This document shows positions 13,054-25,126 of a stretch of DNA of 64,000 nt, piece after piece. Position 1 is the first letter of the stretch. Each line of letters starts with the position of its first letter. This stretch comes from Theropithecus gelada (lineage: Eukaryota; Chordata; Mammalia; Primates; Cercopithecidae). Under the pieces are notes generated by a model. That model worked only from the letters and a program-made list of their open reading frames with translations, was not told where the DNA came from and ran no database searches. A program made the translations under genes and the position numbers. The DNA lies in the NCBI RefSeq assembly GCF_003255815.1, contig NC_037669.1:50084093-50148092 (forward strand), read 5' to 3'.

Positions 13054-13058
13054 ACCAA

Positions 13059-13519
13059 CTTGACAGAAACTGAGATTTTGAAAGTCTCAATGTCTTAGAC
13101 AAGAAAATCTGCTCCTAAAGAGGCCAATTCTCATAACATCTTCAGGATTTTAGAACTAGGTTCTATGAAGTGAGAAGACTTAGCTCTGAGATTAAAGGAG
13201 AAAAGGACTCAGAAGCCCACTGACCAATCTTGCAAAAATTCATACCAGTGGTTCTGATTGGATACTGGGGTCTCTCCATCTGGGCCAGTGTCCCCACTCA
13301 CATACATCTCAATGTACCCTGATGGGGATACATTTGCAATTTGTACATTTATTCTCATCTAACCCCTCCCAAACCTACTTTTCCCTCAGTCTTCGCATCT
13401 GAGTCAGTGACGCCATTATTACTCAGTTATTTAAGCCAAAAATCTAAAAGTCCTCCATAAATTTAAAATTCTCTTTTCCCTACTACCATCTTTGACAGCA
13501 TATCACTAATGTTACTTTC
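13059..13519. other. No gene recognised
   Basis: Unique-looking sequence between THE1 and the MADE1 MITE. No splice-bounded ORF and no repeat that I can name. Confidence 0.4.
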
Positions 13520-13588
13520 TAGGTTGGTGCAAAAGTAATTGTAGTTTTTGTCATTAAACGTAATGACAATTAGTTTTGCACAAACCTA
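13520..13588. mobile_element. MADE1 mariner MITE
   Basis: 69-bp near-palindrome with ends 'TAGGTTGGTGCAAAAGTAAT' and '...TTTTGCACAAACCTA', the Hsmar1-derived MADE1 pattern (usual length about 80 bp). About 10 bp of the second arm is missing. Confidence 0.92.
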
Positions 13589-13629
13589 ATTGATTACTAA
13601 AATAGTCTTCTAACTAGTTTGCTTCCACT

Positions 13630-14075
13630 TTTGCTGAGGTAGGAGGCATAAGTCAGAAACAAGACCAAATTGAGGACTAGCTAAAGCAGGGATGAGGTAG
13701 AAGCAGCTTTCCATCAGACATGCCTACCAGTGTGTCATGTCAGTTTACCATTGCCGTGGCAACACCTGGGAGTTACTGCCCTTTTCTATGGAAATGACCT
13801 GATGACCCAAAAGTTACTACCTCTATCCTAGAAATTTCTGCGTAACCCACCACTTAATCTATATGTAATTAAAAGCGGGTATAAATATGACTGCAAAACT
13901 GCCCTGAGTTACTACTCTCAGCACGCTCCCTATGGGGTTTCCCTGCTCTGCAGGAGCAGTCAGAGAGCTGTAACACTGCCAGAGCTGTAACACCTCTTCA
14001 ATAAAGCTGTTTTCTTCCACCACTAGTTTGCACTTTTAATTCTTTTCTGGGCAAAGCCAAGAATCCCCACAGAAC
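13630..14075 (+). mobile_element. ERV1-type LTR
   Basis: LTR-like block with a TATAAATA box (about 13879), a 'CCCTGCTCTGCAGGAGCAGT' segment and AATAAA near 14000. Probably a solo LTR. Exact family and edges uncertain. Confidence 0.6.
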
Positions 14076-14519
14076 AATCACAGGTGTTTCACTTCCGACA
14101 ATGGCTGACTTAGGGTATTTTAGACCAAGCCTCCTTCTCAGAAAACACAGAAAGTTCAACACAGCGTATATTTAAAGTATGTCTAAGTGCATTAGAGTCA
14201 CAAGTCAGTGAGGATTTTCAGGGCTAGGATCTGGAAAAAGAGAGAAACTAAGGAAAGTGAGCATGACATTTAGAACTCTTTTACCCTTCAAGGCAAGTGC
14301 TGATTTTGAAAGTAAAGTAAACCTAGGGATGACAGGCAGAGAAGCCAAGCAGAGCTCCTGACATGTTCATGAAGCTGGAGAGAGAAAAAGCGGGAATTCA
14401 GGGCCCACCAAGGTAGAAGACTCTGATAAACAACCCTGGCTTTCTGTTGAGGACCTGAAGAGCTATATGAGGAGTAAAGGTGAAACAAAAATAGACAAGA
14501 GCTCACAAAGGCTGAAGCA
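14076..14519. other. No gene recognised
   Basis: Unique-looking stretch. Antisense ORF 14288-14506 has no family similarity that I know and no good flanking splice sites. Confidence 0.35.
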
Positions 14520-16584
14520 CAGTTTCAATCCTTGTTTGGATGAGAGTCATCTGCCCCCAGCCTACTTCCCTGTTGAAAGCAAAGATAAGTCCTCTCCAGA
14601 AGAACATGATATCATCCAGAGTCTTAAATTATGTCTACAGTTTTTCATACACAATATCTGGCATACTAAAGCATATTAGATACAAAGTCAAGGATTGGCT
14701 GAAAATAATGAGAAACAGACTTATAGAAATGCAGATATTAGAATTATCTGACATAAGCTTTACAGTAGCTATGATTAAAATGTACAATTAAATAAGAAAC
14801 AAGATGGAGAATTTCAGCAGAGTATAAGAATAAAAATGAATCCACTGGAAATTCTAAAACTGAAAAATAGAATACAATCAAGAACTCAAAAGATGAGTTT
14901 TATCAGCAGATTAGATACAGTTTAAAAAAAAGCATTAGTAAATTGGAAGACAGGTCAGTAGAAAATACCTAGGCTGACCAAAAGGGAAAAAAAGGATGAA
15001 ATATACAGAACAGAGAAAAAGAAATACAGACATACTTCATCTTACTGTGTTCTACTTTATTGCATGTTGCAGATGCTGTGTTTTTTCAGAAATTGAGTAT
15101 TAGTGGCAACCTTGTGTTGAGCAAGTCTATTGGCATCATTTTTCCAATAGCATGTGCTCACTTCATGTCTCTGTGTCACATTTTGGTAATTCCTGAAATA
15201 TTTCAAAATTTATTATTATTATATCTATTATGGTAATCTGTGTTAAGTGATCTTTGATGTTACTATTGTAATTGTTTGGGAACACCAATGAACCATGCCC
15301 ATATAAGATAGCAAACTTAATTGACAAATATTGTGTGTGTTCTAACTGCTCCACCAACCAGCCATTCCCCTGTTTCTCTCCATCTCCTTGGGCTTCCCTA
15401 TTCCCTGAGGCATAACAATATTGAAATCAGACCAACTATTATAGTAACTCTATAACGATTTCTAAGAATTCAAGTGAAAAGAAGAGTTGCATGCACCTCA
15501 CTTTAAATCAAAAGCTAGAAATGATTAACCTTAGTGAGGAAGGCAAGTTGAAAGCTGAGATAGGTTGAAATCTAGGCCTCCTGTGCCAGTCAGCCAAGTT
15601 GTGAATGCAAAGAAAAGTTCATGAGGAAATTAAAAGTGCTATTCCAATGAATGCACAAGTAAGACAGCAAAACAGCCTTATTGCTGATATGGAGAAAATT
15701 TTAGTGGTCTGCATAGAAGAGCAAATCAGCTATAATATTCTTATTAGCCAGTGCCTAATCTGGAGCAAGGCCCAAGCTCTCTTTAGTTCTATGAAGGCTG
15801 AGAGAGGTGAGGAAGCCACAAAGGAAAAATTGTAAGCTAGCAGAGGTTATTCATGAGATTTAAGGAATGAAACCATCTCCATAACACAAAAGTACAAGGT
15901 GAAACAGCAAGTGCTGATTAAGAAGCTACAGCAAGTTATACAGAAGATCTAGATAAGATCATTGATGAAGGTGACTATACTAAACAACAGATTATAAATG
16001 TATACGAAACAGCCTTCTACTGGAAGAAGATGCCACCTAGGACGTACATAGCTAGAGAGAAGTCAAGGTCTGGCTTCAAAGCTTCAAAGGACAGGCTCTC
16101 TTTTTATTAGAGGCTAAGGCAGCTGGTGACTTTAGGCTAAAGCTCATTTACCATTCTGAAAACCCTAGAGCCCTTAAGAATGAGGCTAAATTTATTCTGC
16201 CTGTGCTATATAAATGGAACAATGAAGCCTGGATGAGAGCAATCTATTCACAGAATAGTATACTGAATATTTTAAGCCTACTGTTGAGACCTACTGCTCA
16301 GGAAAAAAGATTCCTTTCAAAATAATACTGCTCATTGACAATGCACCTGGCCACCCTAGAGTTCTAATGGAGATGTACAAGATTATTGTTTTTATGCCTA
16401 CTAATATAGCATCCATCTTGCAGCCCACAGATCAAGTAGACTTTCCAGTCTTGTTACTTAAGAAATACATTTTATAAAGCTATAGATGCTGTAGGTAGTG
16501 ATCCCTCCGATGGATCTGGGCAAAGTAAATTGAAAACCTTTGGAAAAGGATTCACCATTCTCGATGCCATTAAGAATATCTGTG

Positions 16585-17489
16585 AGCCAGGCACAGAGGC
16601 TCATGCCTGTAATTCTAGCACTTTGGGAGGCCAAGGCAGGTGGATCACCTGAGGTCAGGAGTTTGAGACTAGTCTGGCCAACATGGTGAAACCCCGTCTC
16701 TACTAAAAATACAAAAATTGGCTGGGCGCGATGGCTCACACCTGTAATCCCGGCGCTTTGGGAGGCCAAGGTGGGTGGATCACCTGAGGTTGGGAGTTCA
16801 AGACCAGCCTAACCAACATGGAGAAACCCCATCTCTACTAAAACAAAAATACAAAAAAATTAGCCAGGCATGGTGGCGCATGCCTGTAATCCCAGCTACT
16901 CAGGAGGCTGAGGCAGGAGAATGTCTTGAACCTAGGAGCCAGAGGTTGCGGTGAGCCAAGATCGTGCCATTGCACTCCAGCCTGGGTGACAAGAGAGAAA
17001 CTCCATATAAAAAAAAAAAAGAAAAAAGAAAAAAGAAAAAAAAGCCGGGTGCGGTGGCTCATGCCTGTAATCCCAGCACTTTGGGAGGCCGAGGCGGGCA
17101 GATCATGAGATCAGGAGATCGAGACCATCCTGGCTAACAAAGTGAAACCCTATCTCTACTAAAAAAAATACAAAAAATTAGCCGGGTGTGGTGGCGGGCA
17201 CCTGTAGTACCAGCTACTGGTGAGGCTGAGGCAGGAGAATGGCATGAACCTGGGAGGCAGAGCTTGCAATGAGCAGAGATCATGCCACTGCACTCCAGCC
17301 TGGGCAACAGAGTGAGACTCCATCTCAAAAAAAAAAAAAAGTTAGCTGGGCATGGTGGCAGGTGCCTGTAATCCCAGCTGTTCAGGAGGTTGAGGTAGGA
17401 GAATTGCTTGAACCCAGGGGGCAGAGGTTGCAGTGAGCCAAGATCACACCACTGCACTCCAGCCTGGGTGACAGAGTGAGACTCTCTCT

Positions 17490-17520
<31 letters not shown>
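16585..17520 (+). mobile_element. Nested Alu cluster (one Alu split by two others)
   Basis: The outer Alu left part (16585-16717) and right part (about 17341-17520) are separated by a complete Alu (about 16719-17042, tail with AAAAAAG repeats) and a complete AluY (17043-17340). Target duplications of the outer Alu are AAGAATATCTGTGA and AAGAGTATTTGTGA. Confidence 0.85.
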
Positions 17521-17523
<3 letters not shown>

Positions 17524-17623
17524 TATTTGTGATTCATAGGAGGTCAAAATGTCAACATTAACAGGAATTTGGAAGAAATTGACTCCAACCTTCATGGATG
17601 ACTCTGAGGAGTTCAAGACTCCN

Positions 17624-17658
<35 letters not shown>

Positions 17659-17757
17659 TATTTGTGATTCATAGGAGGTCAAAATGTCAACATTAACAGG
17701 AATTTGGAAGAAATTGACTCCAACCTTCATGGATGACTCTGAGGAGTTCAAGACTCC
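17521..17757. repeat. Tandem duplication with N: probable assembly artefact
   Basis: The 102-bp block 17521-17622 recurs base-for-base at 17656-17757. Between them are one N (17623) and a run of 32 A that repeats the Alu tail before the first copy. Confidence 0.9.
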
Positions 17758-18554
17758 AGTGGAGAAAGTAACTGGAAATGTGGCAGAAATAGCGACAGAG
17801 CTAGAATTAGAAGTGGAGGCTGAAGATGTGACTGAATTGCTGCAATCTTATGAATAAACTTAAACGGATGAAAAGTTGTTTCTCATGGATAAGCAAAGAA
17901 AGTGGTTTGTTGAGATAGAATCTACTCCTGGTGAAGATGCCATGAACACTGATGAAATAACAAAATATTTAGAATATTACATAAACTTAGTTGATAAAAC
18001 AGCAGCAGAGTTTGAGAGGACTGACTCCAATTTTGAAAAAGTTCCACGGACAAAATTCAAACAGTATTAAATGCTACAGAGAAATCTTTTGTGAAAGGAA
18101 AAATTAATTAACGCGGCAAACGTTTTTGCTGTCTTCTTTTAAGAAATTACCATAGCCACTCTAACTTTCAGCAACCACCACCCCGATCAGTCAGCCTCAA
18201 GGCAAGACCCTCCACCAGCAAAAAGATTAGGACTTGCTGAAGTCTCAGATGTGCATTAGCATATCTTCAGCAATAAAATATTTTAAAATTATGGTATGTA
18301 CATTGTGTTTTTAGAGGTAATGCTATTGCACACTTTATATACTATGGTATACTGTAAACATAGCTTTTATATGTACTGAAAAACCAAAAAATGTGTGTGA
18401 TTTGCTTTATTGTAGAGGTCTGGAACCAAACCCACAATATTTCCAAGGTATGCTTGTACATGAAACTCAGTAAAAAGGTGTACCTGGAGTCCTAGATAGA
18501 CAGAAAAGAAAGAGAAAGTGGAAAGGTGAGGAAGGAGGTAAAGAAGGAGGAAGC

Positions 18555-18626
18555 AAGGGGGAAAAAGAGAAAAAAGGGAGAGGAAAAAGAGAAAAAAGGG
18601 AGGAGAAAAAGAGAAAAGAGGAGAAA
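18555..18626. repeat. 72-bp homopurine tract
   Basis: Uninterrupted A/G run inside a longer GA-rich stretch (about 18496-18626), with two near-copies of GAAAAAGAGAAAAAAGGGA. Confidence 0.9.
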
Positions 18627-18912
18627 TATTTAATGAAATAATGGCTGAGAATTTTTTCTAAATAATGAAAGCATCATATCAAGAAGTTCTACAAACAGGG
18701 TAAGTACAATGAAAATCACATTTAGGCACATCATAGAAAAGCCTTTAAAGAAACATCACTAACTAAAGGTGAGAGAAAAGACAGCCAGAGAAAAATAGAC
18801 GCAATACTTTCAAAGAGCAACAATAAGACCAACATCTAAATCTTTAATAAAATGGTAGAAGCCAGAAAACAGCAGAAAGACATCTTCAAAGTGCTAAAAG
18901 AAAGTAATTGTC

Positions 18913-19214
18913 GGCCGGGCGCAGTGGCTCAAGCCTGTAACCCCAGCATTTTGGGAGGCCGAGACGGGCGGATCACGAGGTCAGGAGATCGAGACCATCC
19001 TGGCTAACATGGTGAAACCCCATCTCTACTAAAAAATACAAAAAACTAGCCAGGCGAGGTGGCGGGCGCCTGTAGTCCCAGCTACTCTGGAGGCTGAGGC
19101 AGGAGAATGGTGTAAACCCGGGAGGCGGAGTTTGCAGTGAGCTGAGATTCGGCCACCGCACTCCAGCCTAGGCGACAGAGTGAGACTCTGTCTCAAAAAA
19201 AAAAAAAAAAAAAA
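18913..19214 (+). mobile_element. AluY, Old World monkey (AluYR-like)
   Basis: Has 'GGCTCAAGCCTGTAA', 'AAAAACTAGCCAGGCGAGGTGG' and 'GAGATTCGGCCACCGC', features I associate with cercopithecoid AluYR. Target duplications AAAAGAAAGTAATTG and AAAAGAAAGCAATTG. Confidence 0.85.
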
Positions 19215-19270
19215 GAAAGCAATTGCCAATCATGGGAACATAGAAAATACCATTCAAAATGTAGGTAACG

Positions 19271-19566
19271 GGCCAGGCGCAGTGGCTCACACCTGCAATC
19301 CCAGCACTTTGGGAGGGTGAGGCAGGTGGATCACTTGAGGTCAGGAGTTTCAGCCCAGCCTGAGCAACATGGTAAAACCCCATGTCTACTAAAAATATGA
19401 AAATTAGCTGGGCATGGTGGCACATGCCTGTAGTCCCAGCTACTCAGCAGACTGAGGCACGAGAATCGCTTGATCCTGGGAAGCGGAGGTTGCAGTGAGC
19501 CGAGATCATGCCACTGCATTCCAGCGTGGGTGACAAAGTGAGACTCCGTCTCACAAAAAAAAAAAA
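19271..19566 (+). mobile_element. AluS element
   Basis: Complete dimeric Alu with an A tail. A second Alu starts one base after it. Confidence 0.9.
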
Positions 19567-19567
19567 T

Positions 19568-19862
19568 GGCCGGGCGCGGTGGCTCATGCCTGTAATCCTA
19601 GCACTTTGGGAGGCCAAGGCAGGTGGATCACTTGAGATCAGGAGTTCAAGACTAGCCTGGCCAACATGGTGAAACCTCATCTCTACTAAAAATACAAAAA
19701 TTAGCCAGGCATGGTGGCACATGCCTGTAATCCCAGCTACCCAGAAGGCTGAGGCAGGAGAATCGCTTGAACCAAGGAAGCAGAGGTTGCAGTGAGCCGA
19801 GATTGTGCCACTGCACTCCAGCCTGGGCAACAGAGCAAGACTCTGTCTCAAAAAAAAAAAAA
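19568..19862 (+). mobile_element. AluS element
   Basis: Complete Alu head-to-tail with the previous one, probably inserted in its A tail. Confidence 0.9.
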
Positions 19863-20258
19863 GTGCAACAAAAACATATTCAATCAAAAACCAAAAAATT
19901 CCAGCATACTTTAAGGAGAATTTGAAGACAGCTATTCAGACAGAAGGAAAATGATCCCAAATGGAAGCATGAAGAAAAAAGAAAAGAAGGCACAAATGTC
20001 TAATATTAGTTAATGTGAAAAGGAGTATCATCACAGATCTTACAGTCACTTAAAATATCACAAGAGAATATTTTGAAAAACTTTATTTCAACATATTTAA
20101 ACATTTGGATGAAAGATTCCTAGAAAAAGCCAACTTACCAAAATCAACATAAAAAGAAATTTAAAATCTGAATAGTCTTATGTGTAAAATAAAGAACAAT
20201 GAAAAGAGTAAATATGTGGGCAAATCTAAATATAAACTGTATAAATACGTTAATAATA

Positions 20259-20560
20259 GGCCAGGTGCGGTGGCTCACGCCTGTAATCCCAGCACTTTGG
20301 GAGGCTGAGGCAGGTGGATCACTTGAGGTCAGGAGTTCAAGACTAGCCTGGCCAACGTGGTGAAATCCCATCTCTACTGAAAATACAAAAAATTAGCCAG
20401 GCATGGTGGTGGGCATCTGTAATCCCAGCTACTTGGGAGGCTGAAGTGGGAGAATCATTTGAACCCAGGAGGTGGAGGCTGCAGTGAGCTGTGATCATAC
20501 CACTGCACTCCACCCTGGGTGACAGAGTGAGACTTCGTCTCAAAAAAAAAAAAAAAAAAA
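20259..20560 (+). mobile_element. AluS element
   Basis: Complete dimeric Alu with an 18-base A tail, inside L1M. Confidence 0.9.
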
Positions 20561-20920
20561 TTCATAATAGTGTCTTATGGGGTGGTTTATAACATATATA
20601 TAGAATTAAAACATATGACAATAGTGCAAAATAAGGGGTAAATGGACAAAGTATTCTAAGACCATTGCATTGTCTGCAAAGTGGTAAAAATGCTAGATTA
20701 TATCATACTTTAGTAATTAATCATGGATTTGTGTTATAGTCTCTCGAGTAACCACTAAAGAAATACTAAAGTAATGTTTACAAATTTAAATAATAGATGG
20801 AGAAACTTAGAATAAAAACACAAAAAAAACTTTCATTAATACACAATCAGGCAAAAAAGGAAAGAATAAAGAATACAGAGCAAGTGAGTCAAACAGCAAA
20901 CAAACAGTAAGGTGGTACAG

Positions 20921-20988
20921 ATATTTAAGTAATTATATTAATGTAAAAATATTAGCCCAAATATTTAAGTAATTATATTAATGTAAAA
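20921..20988. repeat. Local duplication in L1M
   Basis: A 28-bp block (ATATTTAAGTAATTATATTA then ATGTAAAA) occurs at 20921-20948 and 20961-20988, period 40. Confidence 0.9.
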
Positions 20989-21463
20989 GGATTAAATACT
21001 CTAATTAAAAGACAAAGATTGAAGGACTGAATTTAATTAAAAAACAAGAAATAAATAATTATTTCAAGAGACCGACCTTAAAATAAAGGAGCAGAAAGGG
21101 TGAGAGTAAAAAATTAAAAAATGAAAAAAGATATATTATGAAAAATAACAAAAAAGAAAATTCATGCAATTATACTAATACTAGAGAATATAGGATGTAA
21201 TACACAAAGCATTTCTAGAGATAAAGAGAGTTCTTAATACAAAGAAAAATTCACAATGTTTACAATTCTAAGTTTGCATTTGTCTAATAACATAGTTTCA
21301 AAATACATACAGCAAAAATTGACAGAAATAAAAGGAGAAATAGAGAGCTCCAAAATTATCATGAAAGATATTAACACACTTCTATCAGTAAATGATACAA
21401 ATAAGAAAGTATTTATAAGTATATATAAGAGTTAAGCAATATGATTAATAAATTAAATTAATA

Positions 21464-21759
21464 GGCCAGGTGCAGTGGCTCATGCCTGTAATCCCAGCAC
21501 TTTGGGAGGCCGAGCCGGGCAGATCACGAGGTCAGGAGATCGAGACCATTCTGGCTAACACGGTGAAACCCCGTCTCTACTAAAAATACAAAAAATTAGC
21601 TGGGTGTGGCGGCGGGCGCCTGTAGTCCCAGCTACTCGGGAGGCTGAGGCAGGACAATGGCGTGAACCTGGGAGGCGGAGCTTGCAGTGAACTGAGATCG
21701 CACCACTGCACTGCAGCCTGGGCGACAGAGAAAGACTCCATCTCAAAAAAAAAAAAAAA
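21464..21759 (+). mobile_element. AluY element
   Basis: Complete Alu with 'GATCACGAGGTCAGGAGATC'. Target duplications TAAATTAAT on each side. Confidence 0.9.
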
Positions 21760-22472
21760 TTAAATTAATTTGACCTGACATTTATAAAATGCTGTACCAA
21801 AAAACTGCAGAATATGCATCATTTTAGCTCCACATGAAACATTTACCAAAATTGACTATGTGCTGGGCCACAAAACAAGTCTAAGCAAATTTCAGAGGAT
21901 TGAAATTATGCAGTTGTTTTCTCTGACCACACACAATTTAATGTTAAAAAGAAAAAAATGATAACTAGACAATCCCCAAATGGTATAATTACGTTACACA
22001 CTCTAAATATCCAATGGGACAAGAAAGAAATAATGAAAAATTACAAAATATTTTGAGCTTAATAATTACCATATGGCATATCAAAGCTTGTGGGATGCAG
22101 CTAAAACTGGACTTTGAGGGAAATTTATAATATTATATGTATTTATTCAAAAAAGATAAAGAAAAAGTCCAATTATCTAAGCATCCACCTCAGGAAGTCA
22201 GAAAAAGAATTAAAAAAGAAAGTAGACAGAAGGAAATAATAAAGATAAGAGTAAAAGTTAATGAAATAATAAGACAAATGTATGAGAAGATCAACAAAAT
22301 TAAAATTTGGTTCTTTGGAAACACTAACAAATCAATAAATCCTGGGACTAATCAACGAGAAAAGAAAAATGGCAAAAATAATTAACACTAGTAGTGTAAA
22401 AGAGGGTATCACTAGAGATCAACATAGTCATTTAAAATATTGCAAGAGGATCTTTTTAAAAACTTCAACATA

Positions 22473-22765
22473 GGCCGGGCATGGTGGCTCATGCCTGTAA
22501 TCCCAGCACTTTGGGAGGCCAAGGCGGGCGGATCATGAAGTCAGGAGATCAAGACCATCCTGGTCAACATGGTGAAACCCTGTCTCTATTAAAATAGAAA
22601 AATTAGCTGGGTGTGGTGCTACATGCCTGCAATCCCAGCTACTTGGGGGGCTGAGGCAAGAGAATTGCTTGAACCCGGGAGGCAGAGGTTGCCCTGAGCC
22701 AAGATGGCGCCATTGCACTCCAGCCTGGCGACAGAGCGAGACTCCGTCTTAAAAAAAAAAAAAAA
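22473..22765 (+). mobile_element. AluS/Y element
   Basis: Complete Alu. Perfect target duplications AAAAACTTCAACATA on each side. Confidence 0.92.
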
Positions 22766-23690
22766 CTTCAACATATTTAAACATTTAGATAAAACGGTAA
22801 ATTCCTAGAAAAATCCAACTTATCATAATAAACACAAAAATCTGAATAGTCCTATATCTACTAAAAATAAAAATTTTAATTAAAAACTTCCACTGAAAGA
22901 AAATCCCAGGAAGAGGTGACTTCACTGGCAAATTCTATCAAATATTTAGGGAAGAAATAATCCATATGTACATAAAGTCCACTAGATAATAGATAAAGAA
23001 GAAATACTTCTGACCATAACATGACAAGAAAGGAAAAATTATTGACCAGTCTGCCTTATAAGCACAGATGCAAAAACTCCTAAAGTAGTAGCAAATCAAA
23101 TCTAGAAGGAAATATACATAAAAAGGAAATATATCATAACCAAGTTGAGTTTATGTCAGGAATATAAGATTGGTTGGACATCCGAAATATATCCATATTA
23201 ACATCAACAGAATTCACCACAATAATAGAATAAAGGAGGAAAATTATATGCTTGTCTCAATGGACAAAAACATTACAAGAAAGGAAAACTACAGACCAAT
23301 AACCATTATGAGTATAGATGAAAAATTCTTCAACAAGATACCAGCAAATTGAATCCAGCAATACAGAAAAAGAATAATACATTATGATCAAGTGGAGTTT
23401 ATCCCAGGAATGCAAGACTGGTTCAACATGTGAAATCAAAGTAATTCACCATATTAACAAAACAGAGTCTAGAAAGAGACCCAAAGGTGCAAAGATAATT
23501 TAATGGAGAAATTTATCTTTAAAAAAAAAACTGTTGGAACAATTGACTATCCATATGTAAAACAAACTTCAATTCATACTTCATACCTTATATAAAAATT
23601 AACTCAAAATGGATCATAGACCTAAAACATAAACTATAATAAGCTTTTAGAAGAAAACATAGGAGAAATTTTTGTGACATTGGGTTAGGC

Positions 23691-23906
23691 CAGAATTCTC
23701 AATCTTGGCACTATCGACATTTTGAATGTCATAATTCTTTGTTATGTGGAGCTGTTTTGTGTATTGCTGGATGTTTAGCAGCATCTCTGTCCTCAACTCA
23801 CTAGATGGCAGTAGCGCCCCCTCCCTAGTCATGATAATAAAAAAAGTTTCCAAACATTGTCAAATGTCCCCCATGGGGCAAACTCATCTCTGGTTGAGAA
23901 ACACTG
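23691..23906 (+). mobile_element. MER20 (hAT-Charlie) element
   Basis: Runs from 'CAGAATTCTCAATCTTGGCAC' to 'GGTTGAGAAACACTG', the MER20 pattern. Flanked by 8-bp GGTTAGGC and GGTTAAAC, as expected for hAT insertion. Confidence 0.88.
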
Positions 23907-24641
23907 GGTTAAACAAAGGGTTTTTAGACATGACAACAAATCACAATCCAGAAAAGAAAAAACCCATTTCAATCAGACTTCATCCAAATACATTTTACTC
24001 TGCAATTACACTGTTAAGAGAATAAAAAATTAAGTCAAAGACCGAAGAAAATATTTCAAGTCACATATCTGATAAAAGACTTATACCCAGAATAAAGAAC
24101 TCTCAAAACTCACAATAAGAAAACAATCCAATTTTGAAATGTGCAAAAGATTTGGCTACTTCCCCAAAGAAAATATACGAACGGTAAATAAACCATGAAA
24201 AGATGCTCAACAACTTTAGTTTATAGGGAAATACAAATTCAAATGATAATGGGATATTACCGCATGTCTATTGAATGGCCAAAAAACCAAAAACAACAAA
24301 AAACAAACCCCAACAATACCAAGTGCTAACAAAGATTTGGAGCAACTGGAACTCTCATACATTGTTGGTGGACATGGATAATGGTAGAGCTACTTTCACA
24401 GCTGGCATTCTTACAAAGTTAAACATGCATTTACTATAAAACCAGGCAATCTAGCTCTTAAGTATTTACCTAAGTGAAATGAAAACTTAGGCTCACATAA
24501 AAGCCTGCTCATGAGTATTTATAGCAGTTTTATCATAATCAGAGAAAGCTGAAAACAATCCAAATGTCTTTCAGTGGTTGAATGGATAAACAAATTTTGC
24601 CCATCCATGCCATGTATTATATACAGAAAAAAATTAACATT

Positions 24642-25126
24642 ACAAGGCTTGAGGCTGTTATCTTTAGACAAACTTCTTTACAACATTAGCCCTTGGCTGG
24701 TGTCTGGGAACTTGGCACCCTGCTCTATGCCTAGACTGCAAACAATGTGATTTACGCTGAACACCGGTTTTCCTTCTGGCAGCCTGGAATTTTGCTAGTT
24801 GCTAGGCTTAGGGTGCCTATGCGACCAGTAACCACTAAAAAGCCTGGGTTTTGGTCCCCAGTGGGCTTCCTTAGCAGAAACATTGCACACATGTTACTGC
24901 ATTTTTTTTCTGCTAGAGAAAGGAGCATGCTAGGTGTGTCCTCTCACTGTGCACCAGAAGACATACCTGTGTCCTTCAGATTCTACCTGTATCTTTTTCC
25001 TTTGCTGATCATATCATGTATCCTTTCACTATAATAAACCTTATCCATGAATACAACTATACAATAAGTCTCATGGGTCCTAGTAAATCTCCAAATGTGG
25101 GGGTGGCGTTGGCACCCCCGAGACAG
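24642..25126 (+). mobile_element. ERVL-type LTR inside L1M
   Basis: LTR-like block ending '...GGGGGTGGCGTTGGCACCCCCGAGACAG', with a late ATAATAAA signal (about 25032). Flanks AACATTAC and AACACTAC look like target duplications, and L1M 3' sequence continues on both sides. Family not assigned with certainty. Confidence 0.6.

Larger units (their letters stand above)
15605..18070 (+). pseudogene. Tigger1 transposase pseudogene
   Basis: Plus-strand pogo/DDE transposase remains. The 76-codon frame 15605-15835 includes 'LIADMEKILVVCIEEQ' and 'SMKAERGEEATKEKL'. Later pieces at about 15920-16570 and 17521-18070 include 'FLMDKQRKWFVEIESTPGED'. Frames are broken by stops, small indels and the Alu cluster, so no active enzyme is encoded. 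The family relates to the domesticated TIGD genes, but this copy is simply a decayed transposon. Confidence 0.88.
15027..18456 (+). mobile_element. Tigger1 (pogo-type) DNA transposon
   Basis: Terminal inverted repeats 'CAGACATACTTC' (15027) and 'CAAGGTATGCTTG' (ends 18456) are bracketed by TA on each side. The interior includes the Tigger text 'TGTGTTGAGCAAGTCTATTGGC'. Nested Alus occupy 16585-17520 and an N-marked duplication lies at 17521-17757. Confidence 0.93.

Noticed and set aside
16458..22718. Many minus-strand ORFs with protein-like text such as 'AGVQWHDLGSLQPLPPG'
   Set aside because: Antisense Alu translations, which recur in every Alu of the window; not genes.
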